DNA from: an uncultured Mycoplasmatota bacterium
GTDB lineage: Bacteria; Bacillota_I; Bacilli_A; RF39; UBA660
Length of the DNA stretch: 19,142 nucleotides
Reading direction: 5' to 3'
NCBI GenBank assembly: GCA_900546055.1
Contig: URBG01000026.1
Location: 1-19,142 of the forward strand
Within the stretch, counting starts at the first letter, position 1. Every line of letters starts with the position of its first letter. Shown here piece by piece: positions 6,646 through 14,191 of this stretch. The translations under genes were made by a program, and so were the position numbers. The notes beneath the pieces were generated by a model, which saw only the letters and a program-made list of their open reading frames with translations, made no database searches and was not told the DNA's origin.

Positions 6646-7929
6646 ATGATAGATATTAAATTAATTAGAGAAAATAAAGAGTTAGTAAAGGAAAATATTA
6701 AAAAGAAATTTCAGGACTATAAGTTACCATTAGTAGATGAGATATATGATTTAGATATTAGATGCCGTGAGGCTAAACAAAAAGGTGACGGTTTGAGAGC
6801 TTTAAAAAATGAAAAAAGTGCTTTGATTGGAGCTTTAATGCGTGAAGGTAAGAAGGAAGAAGCCGGGACGATTAAAGCTGAAGTGAGCGGCTATGGAACT
6901 GAAATTATAGCCTTAGAAAAAGAAGAGGAAGAGTTAAATAAGCTAATTAAAGAGAAAATGATGATTATTCCAAATATCATTGCTGCTGATGTTCCAATTG
7001 GTGAAGATGATACTAAAAACGTTGAGAATGAGAAGTTTGGAGAACCAATTGTTCCAGAATTTGAAATTCCTTATCATGCTGACATATGCGAAAGATTAAA
7101 CGGTCTGGATAAAGAAAGTGCTGGAAGAACAAGTGGTAATGGTTTTTATTATTTAATTGGTGATATTGCTCGCCTTCATTCTGCAATGCTTAGTTATGCT
7201 CGTGATTTTATGATTGATAAGGGATTTACTTACGCAATTCCACCTTTCATGATTCGTAGTGATGTGGTAACTGGTGTTATGAGTTTTGAAGAGATGGATG
7301 CCATGATGTATAAAATCGAAGGCGAGGACTTATATTTGATTGGTACTAGTGAACACTCAATGATTGGTAAATTTAAGGATCAGATTATTAAGTCTGAGGA
7401 TTTACCAATTGCGATGACTTCTTATTCACCATGTTTTAGAAAAGAAGTTGGTGCTCATGGAATTGAAGAACGCGGTTTATACCGTGTTCATCAGTTTGAA
7501 AAACAGGAAATGATTGTTTTATGTGAGCCTGAAGAAGGTATGGACTGGTATAATAAAATGTGGCAGTATACAGTAGAGTTTTTTAGAAGCTTGGATGTTC
7601 CAGTTAGAACTTTAGAGTGTTGTAGTGGTGATTTAGCTGATTTAAAGGTTAAATCATGTGATGTAGAGGCTTGGAGTCCAAGACAACAAAAATATTTTGA
7701 AGTGGGTTCTTGTTCTATATTAGGTGATGCGCAAGCTAGAAGACTAGGCATTAGAATGAAAACTGAAAATGGTAATGAGTATTTAACAACTTTGAACAAT
7801 ACTGTTTTAGCAACGCCTCGCGGATTAATTGGTTTTATCGAAAATAATTACAATGAAGATGGAAGCATAAGTATTCCAGAGGCTTTAAGACCTTATATGG
7901 GGGGCAAAGAGAAAATAGAAGCTAAATAG
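6646..7929 (+). CDS. serS: Seryl-tRNA synthetase
   Basis: A 427-residue class II synthetase that charges tRNA-Ser. The N-terminal coiled-coil arm (about 1-115, beginning MIDIKLIRENKELVKENI, rich in E and K) grips the long variable arm of tRNA-Ser. The core has TSEHSMIG at about 231-238, motif 2 beginning at F264-R265 with EVGAHGIEERGLYRVHQF, the ATP/serine region GSCSILGDAQARRLGIR, and motif 3 TLNNTVLATPRGLIGF with Arg392. The NNTxxATPR form and GAHG in motif 2 differ from the LNGSGLAVGR of typical bacterial SerRS and recall the archaeal-like branch seen in some bacteria. The ATG follows GAAGAAGGAATAAA. Expression is under the serine T-box, and the stop lies in the loop of its terminator. Confidence 0.96.
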   Translation: MIDIKLIRENKELVKENIKKKFQDYKLPLVDEIYDLDIRCREAKQKGDGLRALKNEKSALIGALMREGKKEEAGTIKAEVSGYGTEIIALEKEEEELNKLIKEKMMIIPNIIAADVPIGEDDTKNVENEKFGEPIVPEFEIPYHADICERLNGLDKESAGRTSGNGFYYLIGDIARLHSAMLSYARDFMIDKGFTYAIPPFMIRSDVVTGVMSFEEMDAMMYKIEGEDLYLIGTSEHSMIGKFKDQIIKSEDLPIAMTSYSPCFRKEVGAHGIEERGLYRVHQFEKQEMIVLCEPEEGMDWYNKMWQYTVEFFRSLDVPVRTLECCSGDLADLKVKSCDVEAWSPRQQKYFEVGSCSILGDAQARRLGIRMKTENGNEYLTTLNNTVLATPRGLIGFIENNYNEDGSISIPEALRPYMGGKEKIEAK

Positions 7930-7941
7930 GCTTCTTTTTTT
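7917..7941 (+). terminator. Intrinsic terminator of serS
   Basis: AGAAGC (7917-7922) pairs with GCTTCT (7930-7935) around a 7-nt loop holding the TAG stop, then seven T. Confidence 0.85.
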
Positions 7942-8001
7942 GTAATTTTATTGTTTATGGATGGGATTATTCCTTATAAAAGTATAATTTCTTGCTTAAA
8001 T

Positions 8002-8026
8002 AAACTACAGTTTTTCTGTAGTTTTT
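8002..8026 (+). terminator. Orphan intrinsic terminator between serS and the dehydrogenase
   Basis: AAACTACAG (8002-8010) pairs perfectly with CTGTAGTTT (8016-8024) around TTTTT and ends in T. It is a second hairpin 60 bases after the serS terminator. It may be a backup, or the end of a very short transcript starting after the TATAAT at 7983-7988, although no -35 supports the latter. Confidence 0.7.
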
Positions 8027-8068
8027 ATGTCAAGTTAATAAGTTTTTTGTAAATGAATTTTTAAAATG

Positions 8069-8077
8069 TGGTATGAT
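8069..8077 (+). promoter_or_regulatory. Extended -10 promoter of the dehydrogenase gene
   Basis: TGGTATGAT at 8069-8077, with a weak TTGTAA at 8047-8052 (19-base spacer). The GGGAGGATGAT ribosome site and ATG at 8098 follow. Confidence 0.55.
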
Positions 8078-8097
8078 AAAAATGGGAGGATGATATT

Positions 8098-9123
8098 ATG
8101 AAGTGTGTAGCAATAAAAGATATTAAAGAGTTTGAAATTAAGGAAATAGAAGAACCTGTTTCAATTAATGGAAGCGTTATTGTTGATGTTAAAAAAGCAG
8201 GAATTTGTGGCTCAGATATTCATTATTGGGTAGGAGGAGAGCCAAAAGGATTAGTAATGGGTCATGAATTTTGCGGAGTTGTAACTAATCCTGGGAATCG
8301 TGAAGATTTAAAGGTTGGTGATCGTGTTACAGCTTTACCAATTTCACCTTGTGGTCATTGTGATGCATGTAAATCTGGCAATGTTCAATATTGTGCAGAA
8401 ACGTGGCTACAAGCAGAAGGGTTATCATTAGATAATCCTGGGGCTTTAGCGCCAAAAACATCAGTTAGAGCGGATATGGTTTTGAAGGTACCCGATAATG
8501 TAAGTGATGAAGAAGCAGCTATGGTTGAGCCTACAGCAGTTGGCCTTCACGCTATTAATTTAGCTAATATTAAAATAGGTGATAATGTATTAATTATTGG
8601 CGGTGGAATTATTGGTTTGGTATCGGCAATGTTTGCGAAAAAGGCAGGGGCTTCTTATGTTGCAGTATCAGAAACAAATGAAGCTCGAGGTAATAAAGCA
8701 GTTAATTTGGGCGTGGCTACTGAGTGGTTTGACGCAAGAGCAGAAGATACGATTAATAAAATGATGGCTAAAACTAGTGGCGGATTTGATGTGGTTATCG
8801 AGTGCTGCGGAAATGCGCCAGCTGTTAGTTCTAGTTTAGTAGCGGTTAAACCTGGCGGAACAGTTGTCTTGGTTGGAGTTGCAACAGATCCTATAACTAT
8901 TCCAACGGTGCTTGTAGTTATGCATGAGGTAACAGTTCAAGGGGCAATTGCTTATACTAAGGAAGAATTTTCGACATGTTTGGATTTAATTTTTAAAAAG
9001 GAAATTGATGTAATGAGATTTGTTGATGACATAATTGGATTAGAAGATGTTCAAAAGGCTTATGAAAAATTAACGTCAGGCACTGATTCAGCTGTTAAAA
9101 TTTTAGTCGATCCTAATAAATAG
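8098..9123 (+). CDS. Zinc-dependent medium-chain alcohol/polyol dehydrogenase
   Basis: A 341-residue cytosolic oxidoreductase of the threonine/sorbitol/butanediol dehydrogenase group. The GroES-like domain holds the likely catalytic zinc ligands C37 (GICGSD), H56-E57 (GHEFCG) and E144 (VEPTAVGLHA). The structural zinc site is C85, C88, C91 and C99 in CGHCDACKSGNVQYC. The Rossmann domain has GGGIIG at 168-173 and an acidic E192 after the second strand, which favours NAD over NADP. The substrate cannot be read from the sequence; polyols, 2,3-butanediol and threonine are all possible. It stands alone with its own promoter and terminator, so its neighbours give no clue. The ATG follows GGGAGGATGATATT. 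Confidence 0.9.
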   Translation: MKCVAIKDIKEFEIKEIEEPVSINGSVIVDVKKAGICGSDIHYWVGGEPKGLVMGHEFCGVVTNPGNREDLKVGDRVTALPISPCGHCDACKSGNVQYCAETWLQAEGLSLDNPGALAPKTSVRADMVLKVPDNVSDEEAAMVEPTAVGLHAINLANIKIGDNVLIIGGGIIGLVSAMFAKKAGASYVAVSETNEARGNKAVNLGVATEWFDARAEDTINKMMAKTSGGFDVVIECCGNAPAVSSSLVAVKPGGTVVLVGVATDPITIPTVLVVMHEVTVQGAIAYTKEEFSTCLDLIFKKEIDVMRFVDDIIGLEDVQKAYEKLTSGTDSAVKILVDPNK

Positions 9124-9145
9124 CTTAATAAAGCTATTTTTCTTT
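9118..9145 (+). terminator. Intrinsic terminator of the dehydrogenase gene
   Basis: AAATAGCTT (9118-9126) pairs perfectly with AAGCTATTT (9131-9139) around a 4-nt loop, with a T-rich tail. The TAG stop (9121-9123) is part of the 5' arm. Confidence 0.85.
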
Positions 9146-9147
9146 TG

Positions 9148-9176
9148 TTGACAGATTAGTAAATGCTTTCTATAAT
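9148..9176 (+). promoter_or_regulatory. Consensus sigma-A promoter of the two-component genes
   Basis: A perfect TTGACA (9148-9153), 17-base spacer and perfect TATAAT (9171-9176). It is the best promoter in the window, implying constitutive production of the sensor pair. Confidence 0.9.
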
Positions 9177-9211
9177 GAAAATACAAATACTTTTAGAAAT
9201 AAGGTGGAAAA

Positions 9212-9874
9212 ATGGAAAAGATATTAATCGTTGAAGATGATGATACAGTTAGAAATGAACTTGGGTCTTTGCTTTCAAAAAATGGATATGAAGTGCTTAC
9301 GACAGAAGATTATTTAAATGTAAGTTCTTTAATTATCGAAAAAGTTCCTAATTTGGTTTTATTGGATATTAATTTACCTAATACTGATGGTTTTGAGCTT
9401 TGCAAGCAAATTAGAAGTAAGGTAAAGACACCAATTATATTTGTGACTAGCCGTAACACGGATATTGATGAATTAAAAAGTATTACTTTAGGTGGCGATG
9501 ATTTTATTACTAAGCCATACAATATCCCAATTTTACTGGCGAGAATCGCAACTATTTTAAAACGTAGTGATCCAGGTTATAATAAAGATATTGTTTATAA
9601 GGACGTTGTTTTAAATACTCATTTATCGACAGTGAAATATATGGATAATGTGACTGAGCTTACAAAAAATGAATTTCGTATTTTATATTATTTTTTTATA
9701 AATCCAGGAAAGGTTATTAGTAAAGATGAATTAGTTGAGTATCTTTGGAATAACAAACTATATGTGGATGAAAATATTTTAAATGTTAATGTTACAAGAC
9801 TTCGTAAAAAATTGTTAGAAATAGGGCTCGATAATTTTATTGAAACAATTCATGGAAGAGGTTATAAAATATGA
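9212..9874 (+). CDS. OmpR-family response regulator, Bce-type
   Basis: A 220-residue DNA-binding regulator. The receiver domain (about 1-118) has the acidic pair at E8-D10, phospho-acceptor D52 in LLDINLPNTDG, T79 and K101 in ITKPYN. The C-terminal winged helix (about 125-218) has the OmpR pattern: LTKNEFRILYYF, the recognition region VNVTRLRKKL, and the wing IHGRGYKI. Length and neighbours match BceR-type regulators, which activate an adjacent ABC exporter when the partner kinase detects an antimicrobial peptide. The kinase start overlaps its stop (ATGA at 9871-9874), implying coupled translation. A TTACA-N4-TGTAA site lies in front of the transporter genes. The symbol is left blank because the specificity (bacitracin or another peptide) is unknown. 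Confidence 0.93.
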   Translation: MEKILIVEDDDTVRNELGSLLSKNGYEVLTTEDYLNVSSLIIEKVPNLVLLDINLPNTDGFELCKQIRSKVKTPIIFVTSRNTDIDELKSITLGGDDFITKPYNIPILLARIATILKRSDPGYNKDIVYKDVVLNTHLSTVKYMDNVTELTKNEFRILYYFFINPGKVISKDELVEYLWNNKLYVDENILNVNVTRLRKKLLEIGLDNFIETIHGRGYKI

Positions 9875-10881
9875 GTTTTATGAAATATGTTATCGATAAA
9901 TTAATGTTTATATTATTTAATATTATTTTATGTTTTTTGTTATTTGTTTTTTTGCTTGTAATAGGTAATAGTTTTTCTGAAATTTTGTTAATAATAATTG
10001 CATGGGTAGTTATTTTAATTTTGTATTTCATAGTTAATTATTACCGCGATAAAAAAAGATATATTAAGTTAATGGATATTTTGACTAAACTTGATAAAAA
10101 ATATTTAATGTCAGAAATGATGGAAAGACCTAATAAAAATTCAGAAGTTATTTACTATGAAATTATTAAACAAATGTCGAAGTCAATGAATGAAAATATT
10201 TGTAATATTAAAAGAGCTCAGACTGACTACCAAGAATATATTGAGGAATGGGTTCATGAAATAAAAACGCCAATAGCAGCTTCTTTATTAATATGTCAGA
10301 ACAATGATTTTCCTAAAAACAAAGAGTTGATGAGAGAGATTAATAAAATTAATAGTTTAGTAACTCAAACTTTATTTTACGCACGTAGCGAAGTAGCTGA
10401 ACGAGATTATTTTGTTAAAGAGACGCCTTTGGCTGAAATTATTCACAATAATGTGATTAAATATCGCGATAACTTACTTATTAATGATATAAAGATAGAA
10501 GTAAAAGATGTTAATAAAAATGTTTATACAGATGAAAAATGGCTTGATTTTATTTTAGACCAAATAATGAATAATGCTATTAAATATTCCAAAAGAGGTG
10601 GACATATTTTAATATCAGCGTTAGAAACTAAAGATGGTGTTATATTAACTATTTTTGATAATGGTATTGGTATTAAATCAAGCGATTTGCCAAGGGTTTT
10701 TGATAAAGGTTTTACAGGTAGTAATCGAGCTGAAAAAAGGTCGACAGGAATTGGATTATATTTAGTAAAAAAGCTATGTGATAAATTAGGCCATGTGGTT
10801 AAAATTGAATCAGAGGATGGAAAAAGTACAAAAGTTATTCTTTTATTTCCAAAAGGTAAACTTAATAGACTGGAAGATTAG
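9871..10881 (+). CDS. Intramembrane-sensing histidine kinase, BceS-like
   Basis: A 336-residue sensor kinase. Two helices at about 11-31 and 36-57 are joined by only a few residues, so there is no extracellular sensor domain. This is the hallmark of intramembrane-sensing kinases that depend on the ABC permease for input. The dimerisation domain carries the phosphorylated H129 in EWVHEIKTPI. The ATPase domain has the N box at N234 (DQIMNNAIKYS), G1 from D263 (DNGIGI), the F box FDKGFTGSN and G2 at about 292-296 (TGIGL). Translation is coupled to the regulator by the 4-base ATGA overlap. The gene ends just before the inverted repeat that separates it from the transporter genes. Confidence 0.93.
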   Translation: MSFMKYVIDKLMFILFNIILCFLLFVFLLVIGNSFSEILLIIIAWVVILILYFIVNYYRDKKRYIKLMDILTKLDKKYLMSEMMERPNKNSEVIYYEIIKQMSKSMNENICNIKRAQTDYQEYIEEWVHEIKTPIAASLLICQNNDFPKNKELMREINKINSLVTQTLFYARSEVAERDYFVKETPLAEIIHNNVIKYRDNLLINDIKIEVKDVNKNVYTDEKWLDFILDQIMNNAIKYSKRGGHILISALETKDGVILTIFDNGIGIKSSDLPRVFDKGFTGSNRAEKRSTGIGLYLVKKLCDKLGHVVKIESEDGKSTKVILLFPKGKLNRLED

Positions 10882-10890
10882 TAGTAAAAG

Positions 10891-10918
10891 TTTCTTACAA
10901 AAGTGTAAGAAATTTTTT
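10891..10918 (+). promoter_or_regulatory. Bce-type operator TTACA-N4-TGTAA, also a potential terminator
   Basis: TTACA (10895-10899), AAAG, TGTAA (10904-10908) matches the TNACA-N4-TGTAA pattern described for BceR-like regulators. It sits in a 9-bp perfect inverted repeat (10891-10899 with 10904-10912). Its centre is about 42 bases before the predicted start site of the transporter operon, a normal place for an activator touching polymerase. The repeat is followed by six T, so the RNA could also end the regulator-kinase message. Confidence 0.75.
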
Positions 10919-10928
10919 AGTTTTTCTT

Positions 10929-10937
10929 TGCTATAAT
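10929..10937 (+). promoter_or_regulatory. Activator-dependent promoter of the Bce transporter operon
   Basis: TGCTATAAT at 10929-10937 is an extended -10. The -35 position (10909-10914, GAAATT) is poor and abuts the operator, as expected if the response regulator supplies activation. The start site is expected near 10944. Confidence 0.7.
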
Positions 10938-10961
10938 GGTAGTAGCTAAGAGGTGATTAAT

Positions 10962-11129
10962 TTGAAAGTTATGGAAAGTTTATTTATTAGTTTACTAGTG
11001 GGAACTGTTATTATAATTTTGTTAGTTACTTTATTTTTAGCATCATTTGTTTTAGTCCCAGTTATTATAATTGGTTTTCTAACACAATGGATTTATAAAA
11101 GGAGGCATGAAAAATGCAAAGGTTATTGA
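10962..11129 (+). CDS. Tiny membrane protein opening the Bce transporter operon (TTG start)
   Basis: A 55-residue protein beginning MKVMESLFIS, with a continuous hydrophobic stretch at about 7-40 and a basic tail (KRRHEKCKGY). The TTG start is chosen because AAGAGGTGAT lies at the right distance; the ATG at 10971 is too far. Its 3' end overlaps the ATPase start by 16 bases and contains that gene's AGGAGG site, indicating translational coupling. It is the first gene after the regulated promoter, so it should be induced with the transporter. It has one or two membrane passes. No family is recognised. It could be an accessory subunit of the transporter or mainly a translated leader. Confidence 0.65.
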   Translation: MKVMESLFISLLVGTVIIILLVTLFLASFVLVPVIIIGFLTQWIYKRRHEKCKGY

Positions 11130-11881
11130 GATTAGAACATGTAGAAAAGTATTATGGCAATGGCTCTAGTTTGACTAAGGCGGTTGATGATTTATCTTTG
11201 GAGGTTAACTCTTCAGAGTTTGTAGGAATTATGGGCGCTAGTGGAAGTGGGAAAACGACTTTGCTTAATTGTATTTCAACTATAGATACGGTAACGTCAG
11301 GTCACATTTATTTAGACGATAAAGATTTAACAGAAATTAGTGAAAAAGAAATTGCGGAATTCAGAAGAGAAAATTTAGGCTTTATTTTTCAAGACTTTAA
11401 TTTATTAGATACGTTAACGATTGAAGAAAACATTGCTTTAACTTTAACAATTAATAAAGTAGATTTAACCAATATTGATAAACGTGTTTTGAAGGTCGCA
11501 AAGATGCTGGGAATTGAAGAAATTCTTAATAAGTATCCATATGAAGTATCAGGCGGTCAAAAGCAAAGATGTGCGGCGGCCAGAGCGCTTATTAATAATC
11601 CAAAGATTATTTTAGCGGATGAGCCAACGGGAGCTTTGGATTCAAAATCAGCGCAGATGCTTTTGGAGACGATGGTTGAGATGAATGACAAATTAGCAGC
11701 GACAATTTTAATGGTAACTCATGACGCTTTTTCGGCTAGTTATTGTAGCCGAATATTATTTTTGAAAGATGGTAAGATATTTAATGAAATTGTTAAAGGT
11801 GATAAATCACGAAAGGAATTTTTCAATGAAATTCTTGATGTGATGACGTTACTGGGAGGAAACTTAAAAGATGTTAGGTAA
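11114..11881 (+). CDS. ABC transporter ATPase, BceA-like
   Basis: The 255-residue nucleotide-binding subunit of a MacB/BceA-type transporter that powers peptide sensing and target release at the membrane. Walker A is GASGSGKT at 41-48, the Q loop Q93 (FIFQDFNLLDTLT), the signature SGGQKQR at 146-152, Walker B IILADE at 165-170, and the switch His H203 in VTHD. The motif TGALDS after Walker B is typical of the lipoprotein/peptide subfamily. The ATG follows AGGAGGCATGAAAA. It overlaps the upstream small gene by 16 bases and the permease by 11 bases, so the three should be made together. The substrate is unknown; cell-wall-active peptides are the family norm. Confidence 0.95.
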   Translation: MQRLLRLEHVEKYYGNGSSLTKAVDDLSLEVNSSEFVGIMGASGSGKTTLLNCISTIDTVTSGHIYLDDKDLTEISEKEIAEFRRENLGFIFQDFNLLDTLTIEENIALTLTINKVDLTNIDKRVLKVAKMLGIEEILNKYPYEVSGGQKQRCAAARALINNPKIILADEPTGALDSKSAQMLLETMVEMNDKLAATILMVTHDAFSASYCSRILFLKDGKIFNEIVKGDKSRKEFFNEILDVMTLLGGNLKDVR

Positions 11882-13832
11882 GTTAGCGCTTCGTAATGCG
11901 AAACGATCTTTTAAAGATTATTTGGTTTATATGATTACGATTACCATTTCTTTTGCGCTTATTTTTTCATTTAATGCAGCAATATTCTCTAAGGATATTT
12001 TAGAATTAAGTGATATGATGGATAGTTTTCAAGGCGCAATTGTAGCAGTTAGTATTATTGTTGTTATAATCATTGGATGGTTAATAAATTATACAATGCG
12101 CTTTATGTTAGAAAAGCGAAGTCATGAGTTTGGAACTTACGCAGTTTTAGGAATTGATAATAAGAGAATTTCTAAATTATTTATGCTTGAAAATTTAACG
12201 CTTGGCATAATATCTTTGTTATTATCTTTAGTAGTTGGCTTGTTTTTATATCAAATTTTAGTAGCAATTGTTTTTAATGTTTTTGATTTACCATATCAGA
12301 TTTCATTAAATGTGACATGGCAATCAGTATTATTAACGCTGTTTTACTTTATAATTATTTTCGCCTTTTCTTTATGGCATATGAGACATAAGCTTAAGAA
12401 GATGAAAGTATATGATTTACTTTATTTTGATAAGAAAAATGAAAATGCAGCTTTGAAAAAAAGAAAAAATAAAACTATTATATGTGTATTATCATTAATT
12501 TGTGGAATTATTAGCATTGTACTATTATTTAATAGCTTTAAGATTGGCGTGGATCCTAATATGGGCAATATTTTAATAGCTTTAATTTTAGTTATTATTT
12601 GTATTTATGGTTTTTATTTTACAGCAGCATCACTTATTACGTCGTTTTTCTTAAATAAAAGGAGAAAATATAAAGGACAAAATTTATTTATAGTTCGTAA
12701 TTTTGCTTCGAAAATTAATACAATGGGTGTTACTTTAGGGACTTTGGGATTATTATTCTGTTTAACATTTATTAGTATGAATGTGGGAATGTTTATGAAG
12801 GGATTATTTGATGAACAGATAATGAGAATGGCTCCCTATGATATTTCAGTATTTAATCCAGAAGATGATGATAATTTTGAAACAGTTTTAACGAAGATAG
12901 AAAGTGATTATACGATCGAGGATAAAATCATTTACAAAGCTTATTATAGTGATAGCAATACTTTTACAAAAATTAGTGAGACATCCGGACTTGGGTATCA
13001 AAATAAAGACAGTTTTTTAAGATTATCTGATTACAATAAACTTAGAGAAATGCGTGGGATGGAACCGGTAACTTTAGGGAAGGATAAATATTTAATTCAT
13101 TCAATGAGTAATAATGAAAAAGCTTTTAACGAAGTTGAATTTTCTAAACTACCAATTGTTTTAAATGATCAGGCTTTAACTTTCGAAGAACTTTTGACAG
13201 AAGGATTCAGTACTGAATGGATTCCGGGGTGTACCTTTATAATTGTAGTTAATGATGAATATGTAAGCAATCTAAATGTTATTAATACAATTTTAGGAGT
13301 AAATACGAAGGAAGAGACAAATGAGGATTTTCAAAGAGAATTAAATAAAATGGTGCAGTCAAATTTATATATTGATGATGCGGTTTATTCGCTGGCCAAT
13401 GTGACAGTGAAGGGCGCGGTTATTTCTCAAAATAAATCAGTTTTAATTACCTTTTCATTTTCGTTATTTTATTTAGCATTTATTTTTACCGCGACCGCTG
13501 GAACTATTTTATCAATTCAGCAGCTATCGGATTCAGCTAAATATAAATTTAGGTATAAAATTTTAGATAAGCTTGGTATGGGTCATAGAACAATGGATAA
13601 GCTTATATTTAAGCAACTTCTAATATTCTTTATATTCCCAGTTTTATTACCACTGATTATCAGTTTAGTTGCATCAATTGCGACTTATCAGATATTTGTA
13701 CCCGTTATTGAGAACGCTAATTTGTTATGGCAAGTTATTGGAACAAATATATTATTATTTATGTTTATATATGTGATATATTTTATTGCAACATATATTG
13801 GTTTTAGGAAAAATGTTTATGCAGAAAAATGA
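11871..13832 (+). CDS. ABC transporter permease, BceB-like (FtsX domains)
   Basis: A 653-residue membrane subunit, close to the family's usual 640-670. About ten helices are seen: near 17-38, 53-75, 105-130, 150-167, 200-221, 229-252 and 285-307, then a large extracellular domain at about 312-515, and helices near 522-547, 580-605 and 622-645. The long domain between helices 7 and 8 is the defining trait of BceB permeases and is thought to bind the peptide-target complex and signal to the kinase. The N-terminal LALRNAKRSFKDYLVYM and EKRSHEFGTYAVLGI are typical of the first FtsX unit. The ATG follows GGAGGAAACTTAAAAG inside the end of the ATPase gene. Confidence 0.95.
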   Translation: MLGKLALRNAKRSFKDYLVYMITITISFALIFSFNAAIFSKDILELSDMMDSFQGAIVAVSIIVVIIIGWLINYTMRFMLEKRSHEFGTYAVLGIDNKRISKLFMLENLTLGIISLLLSLVVGLFLYQILVAIVFNVFDLPYQISLNVTWQSVLLTLFYFIIIFAFSLWHMRHKLKKMKVYDLLYFDKKNENAALKKRKNKTIICVLSLICGIISIVLLFNSFKIGVDPNMGNILIALILVIICIYGFYFTAASLITSFFLNKRRKYKGQNLFIVRNFASKINTMGVTLGTLGLLFCLTFISMNVGMFMKGLFDEQIMRMAPYDISVFNPEDDDNFETVLTKIESDYTIEDKIIYKAYYSDSNTFTKISETSGLGYQNKDSFLRLSDYNKLREMRGMEPVTLGKDKYLIHSMSNNEKAFNEVEFSKLPIVLNDQALTFEELLTEGFSTEWIPGCTFIIVVNDEYVSNLNVINTILGVNTKEETNEDFQRELNKMVQSNLYIDDAVYSLANVTVKGAVISQNKSVLITFSFSLFYLAFIFTATAGTILSIQQLSDSAKYKFRYKILDKLGMGHRTMDKLIFKQLLIFFIFPVLLPLIISLVASIATYQIFVPVIENANLLWQVIGTNILLFMFIYVIYFIATYIGFRKNVYAEK

Positions 13833-14031
13833 ACCTTTTAAATATTCATGCCTAATAGTTGGTGTTTTAATTGGAATTATATATGGTGGTACTTTAGGAC
13901 TTAGTACACTGTTTAAAATAGTATTTATCTTTTTAGGGATGGTATTAGGATATGGTATTTATTTACTGTTTAAATTATTATGGATGTGTGCTAAAATAGG
14001 ATTTAGAAAATTAAAAGACAGTTTTAAATAA
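13819..14031 (+). CDS. Small two-helix membrane protein at the end of the Bce operon
   Basis: A 70-residue protein beginning MQKNEPFKYS, with helices at about 9-27 and 32-52 and a basic end (RKLKDSFK). It overlaps the end of the permease gene by 14 bases. I prefer ATG 13819 (AGGAA about 10 bases before it) over ATG 13813, which gives two more residues. The frame itself is open further upstream from a TTG. The glycine-rich helices (IVGVLIGIIYGG, FIFLGMVLGYG) vaguely resemble DUF2273-type small membrane proteins, but I would not assign it. Its place before the operon's terminator makes it the last gene of the peptide-response unit. Confidence 0.7.
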   Translation: MQKNEPFKYSCLIVGVLIGIIYGGTLGLSTLFKIVFIFLGMVLGYGIYLLFKLLWMCAKIGFRKLKDSFK

Positions 14032-14045
14032 TAAAACTGTTTTTT
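14018..14045 (+). terminator. Intrinsic terminator of the Bce transporter operon
   Basis: ACAGTTTT (14018-14025) pairs perfectly with AAAACTGT (14033-14040), followed by T to 14045. The TAA stop is in the loop. Confidence 0.85.
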
Positions 14046-14060
14046 GATTAATAAATGTTG

Positions 14061-14066
14061 TATAAT
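14061..14066 (+). promoter_or_regulatory. Likely -10 of the mutM unit
   Basis: A perfect TATAAT at 14061-14066. The -35 position (14038-14043) overlaps the preceding terminator and is poor. If used, mutM has a leader of about 120 bases. Confidence 0.45.
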
Positions 14067-14074
14067 AGTGATTA

Positions 14075-14123
14075 GTTAAGGCAAAAATTGTAGACATTTG
14101 TTTGTCGATTGCTTAACAAATGT
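14075..14123 (+). promoter_or_regulatory. Leader with two mutually exclusive hairpins before mutM
   Basis: Hairpin A: GTTAAGGCAA (14075-14084) pairs with TTGCTTAAC (14109-14117) with one bulged base, and encloses GACA/TGTC (14093-14096 with 14103-14106). Hairpin B: ACATTTGTT (14094-14102) pairs perfectly with AACAAATGT (14115-14123). Both use 14115-14117, so they cannot form together. No U run follows. The element lies about 70 bases before the mutM ribosome site. It could be an unknown RNA switch or a DNA-binding site. Confidence 0.4.
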
Positions 14124-14191
14124 AAGTTTGAATGAAATTGCTATCTTAGAAAAATGTTACTATTATATTTAAAATATAGGAGGTTTGGTTT

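Noticed and set aside
7491..7799. Minus-strand open frame within serS
   Set aside because: Antisense of conserved motif 2-3 coding sequence.
9310..10031. Minus-strand open frames opposite the regulator and kinase
   Set aside because: Antisense shadows with biased composition and no promoter or ribosome site.
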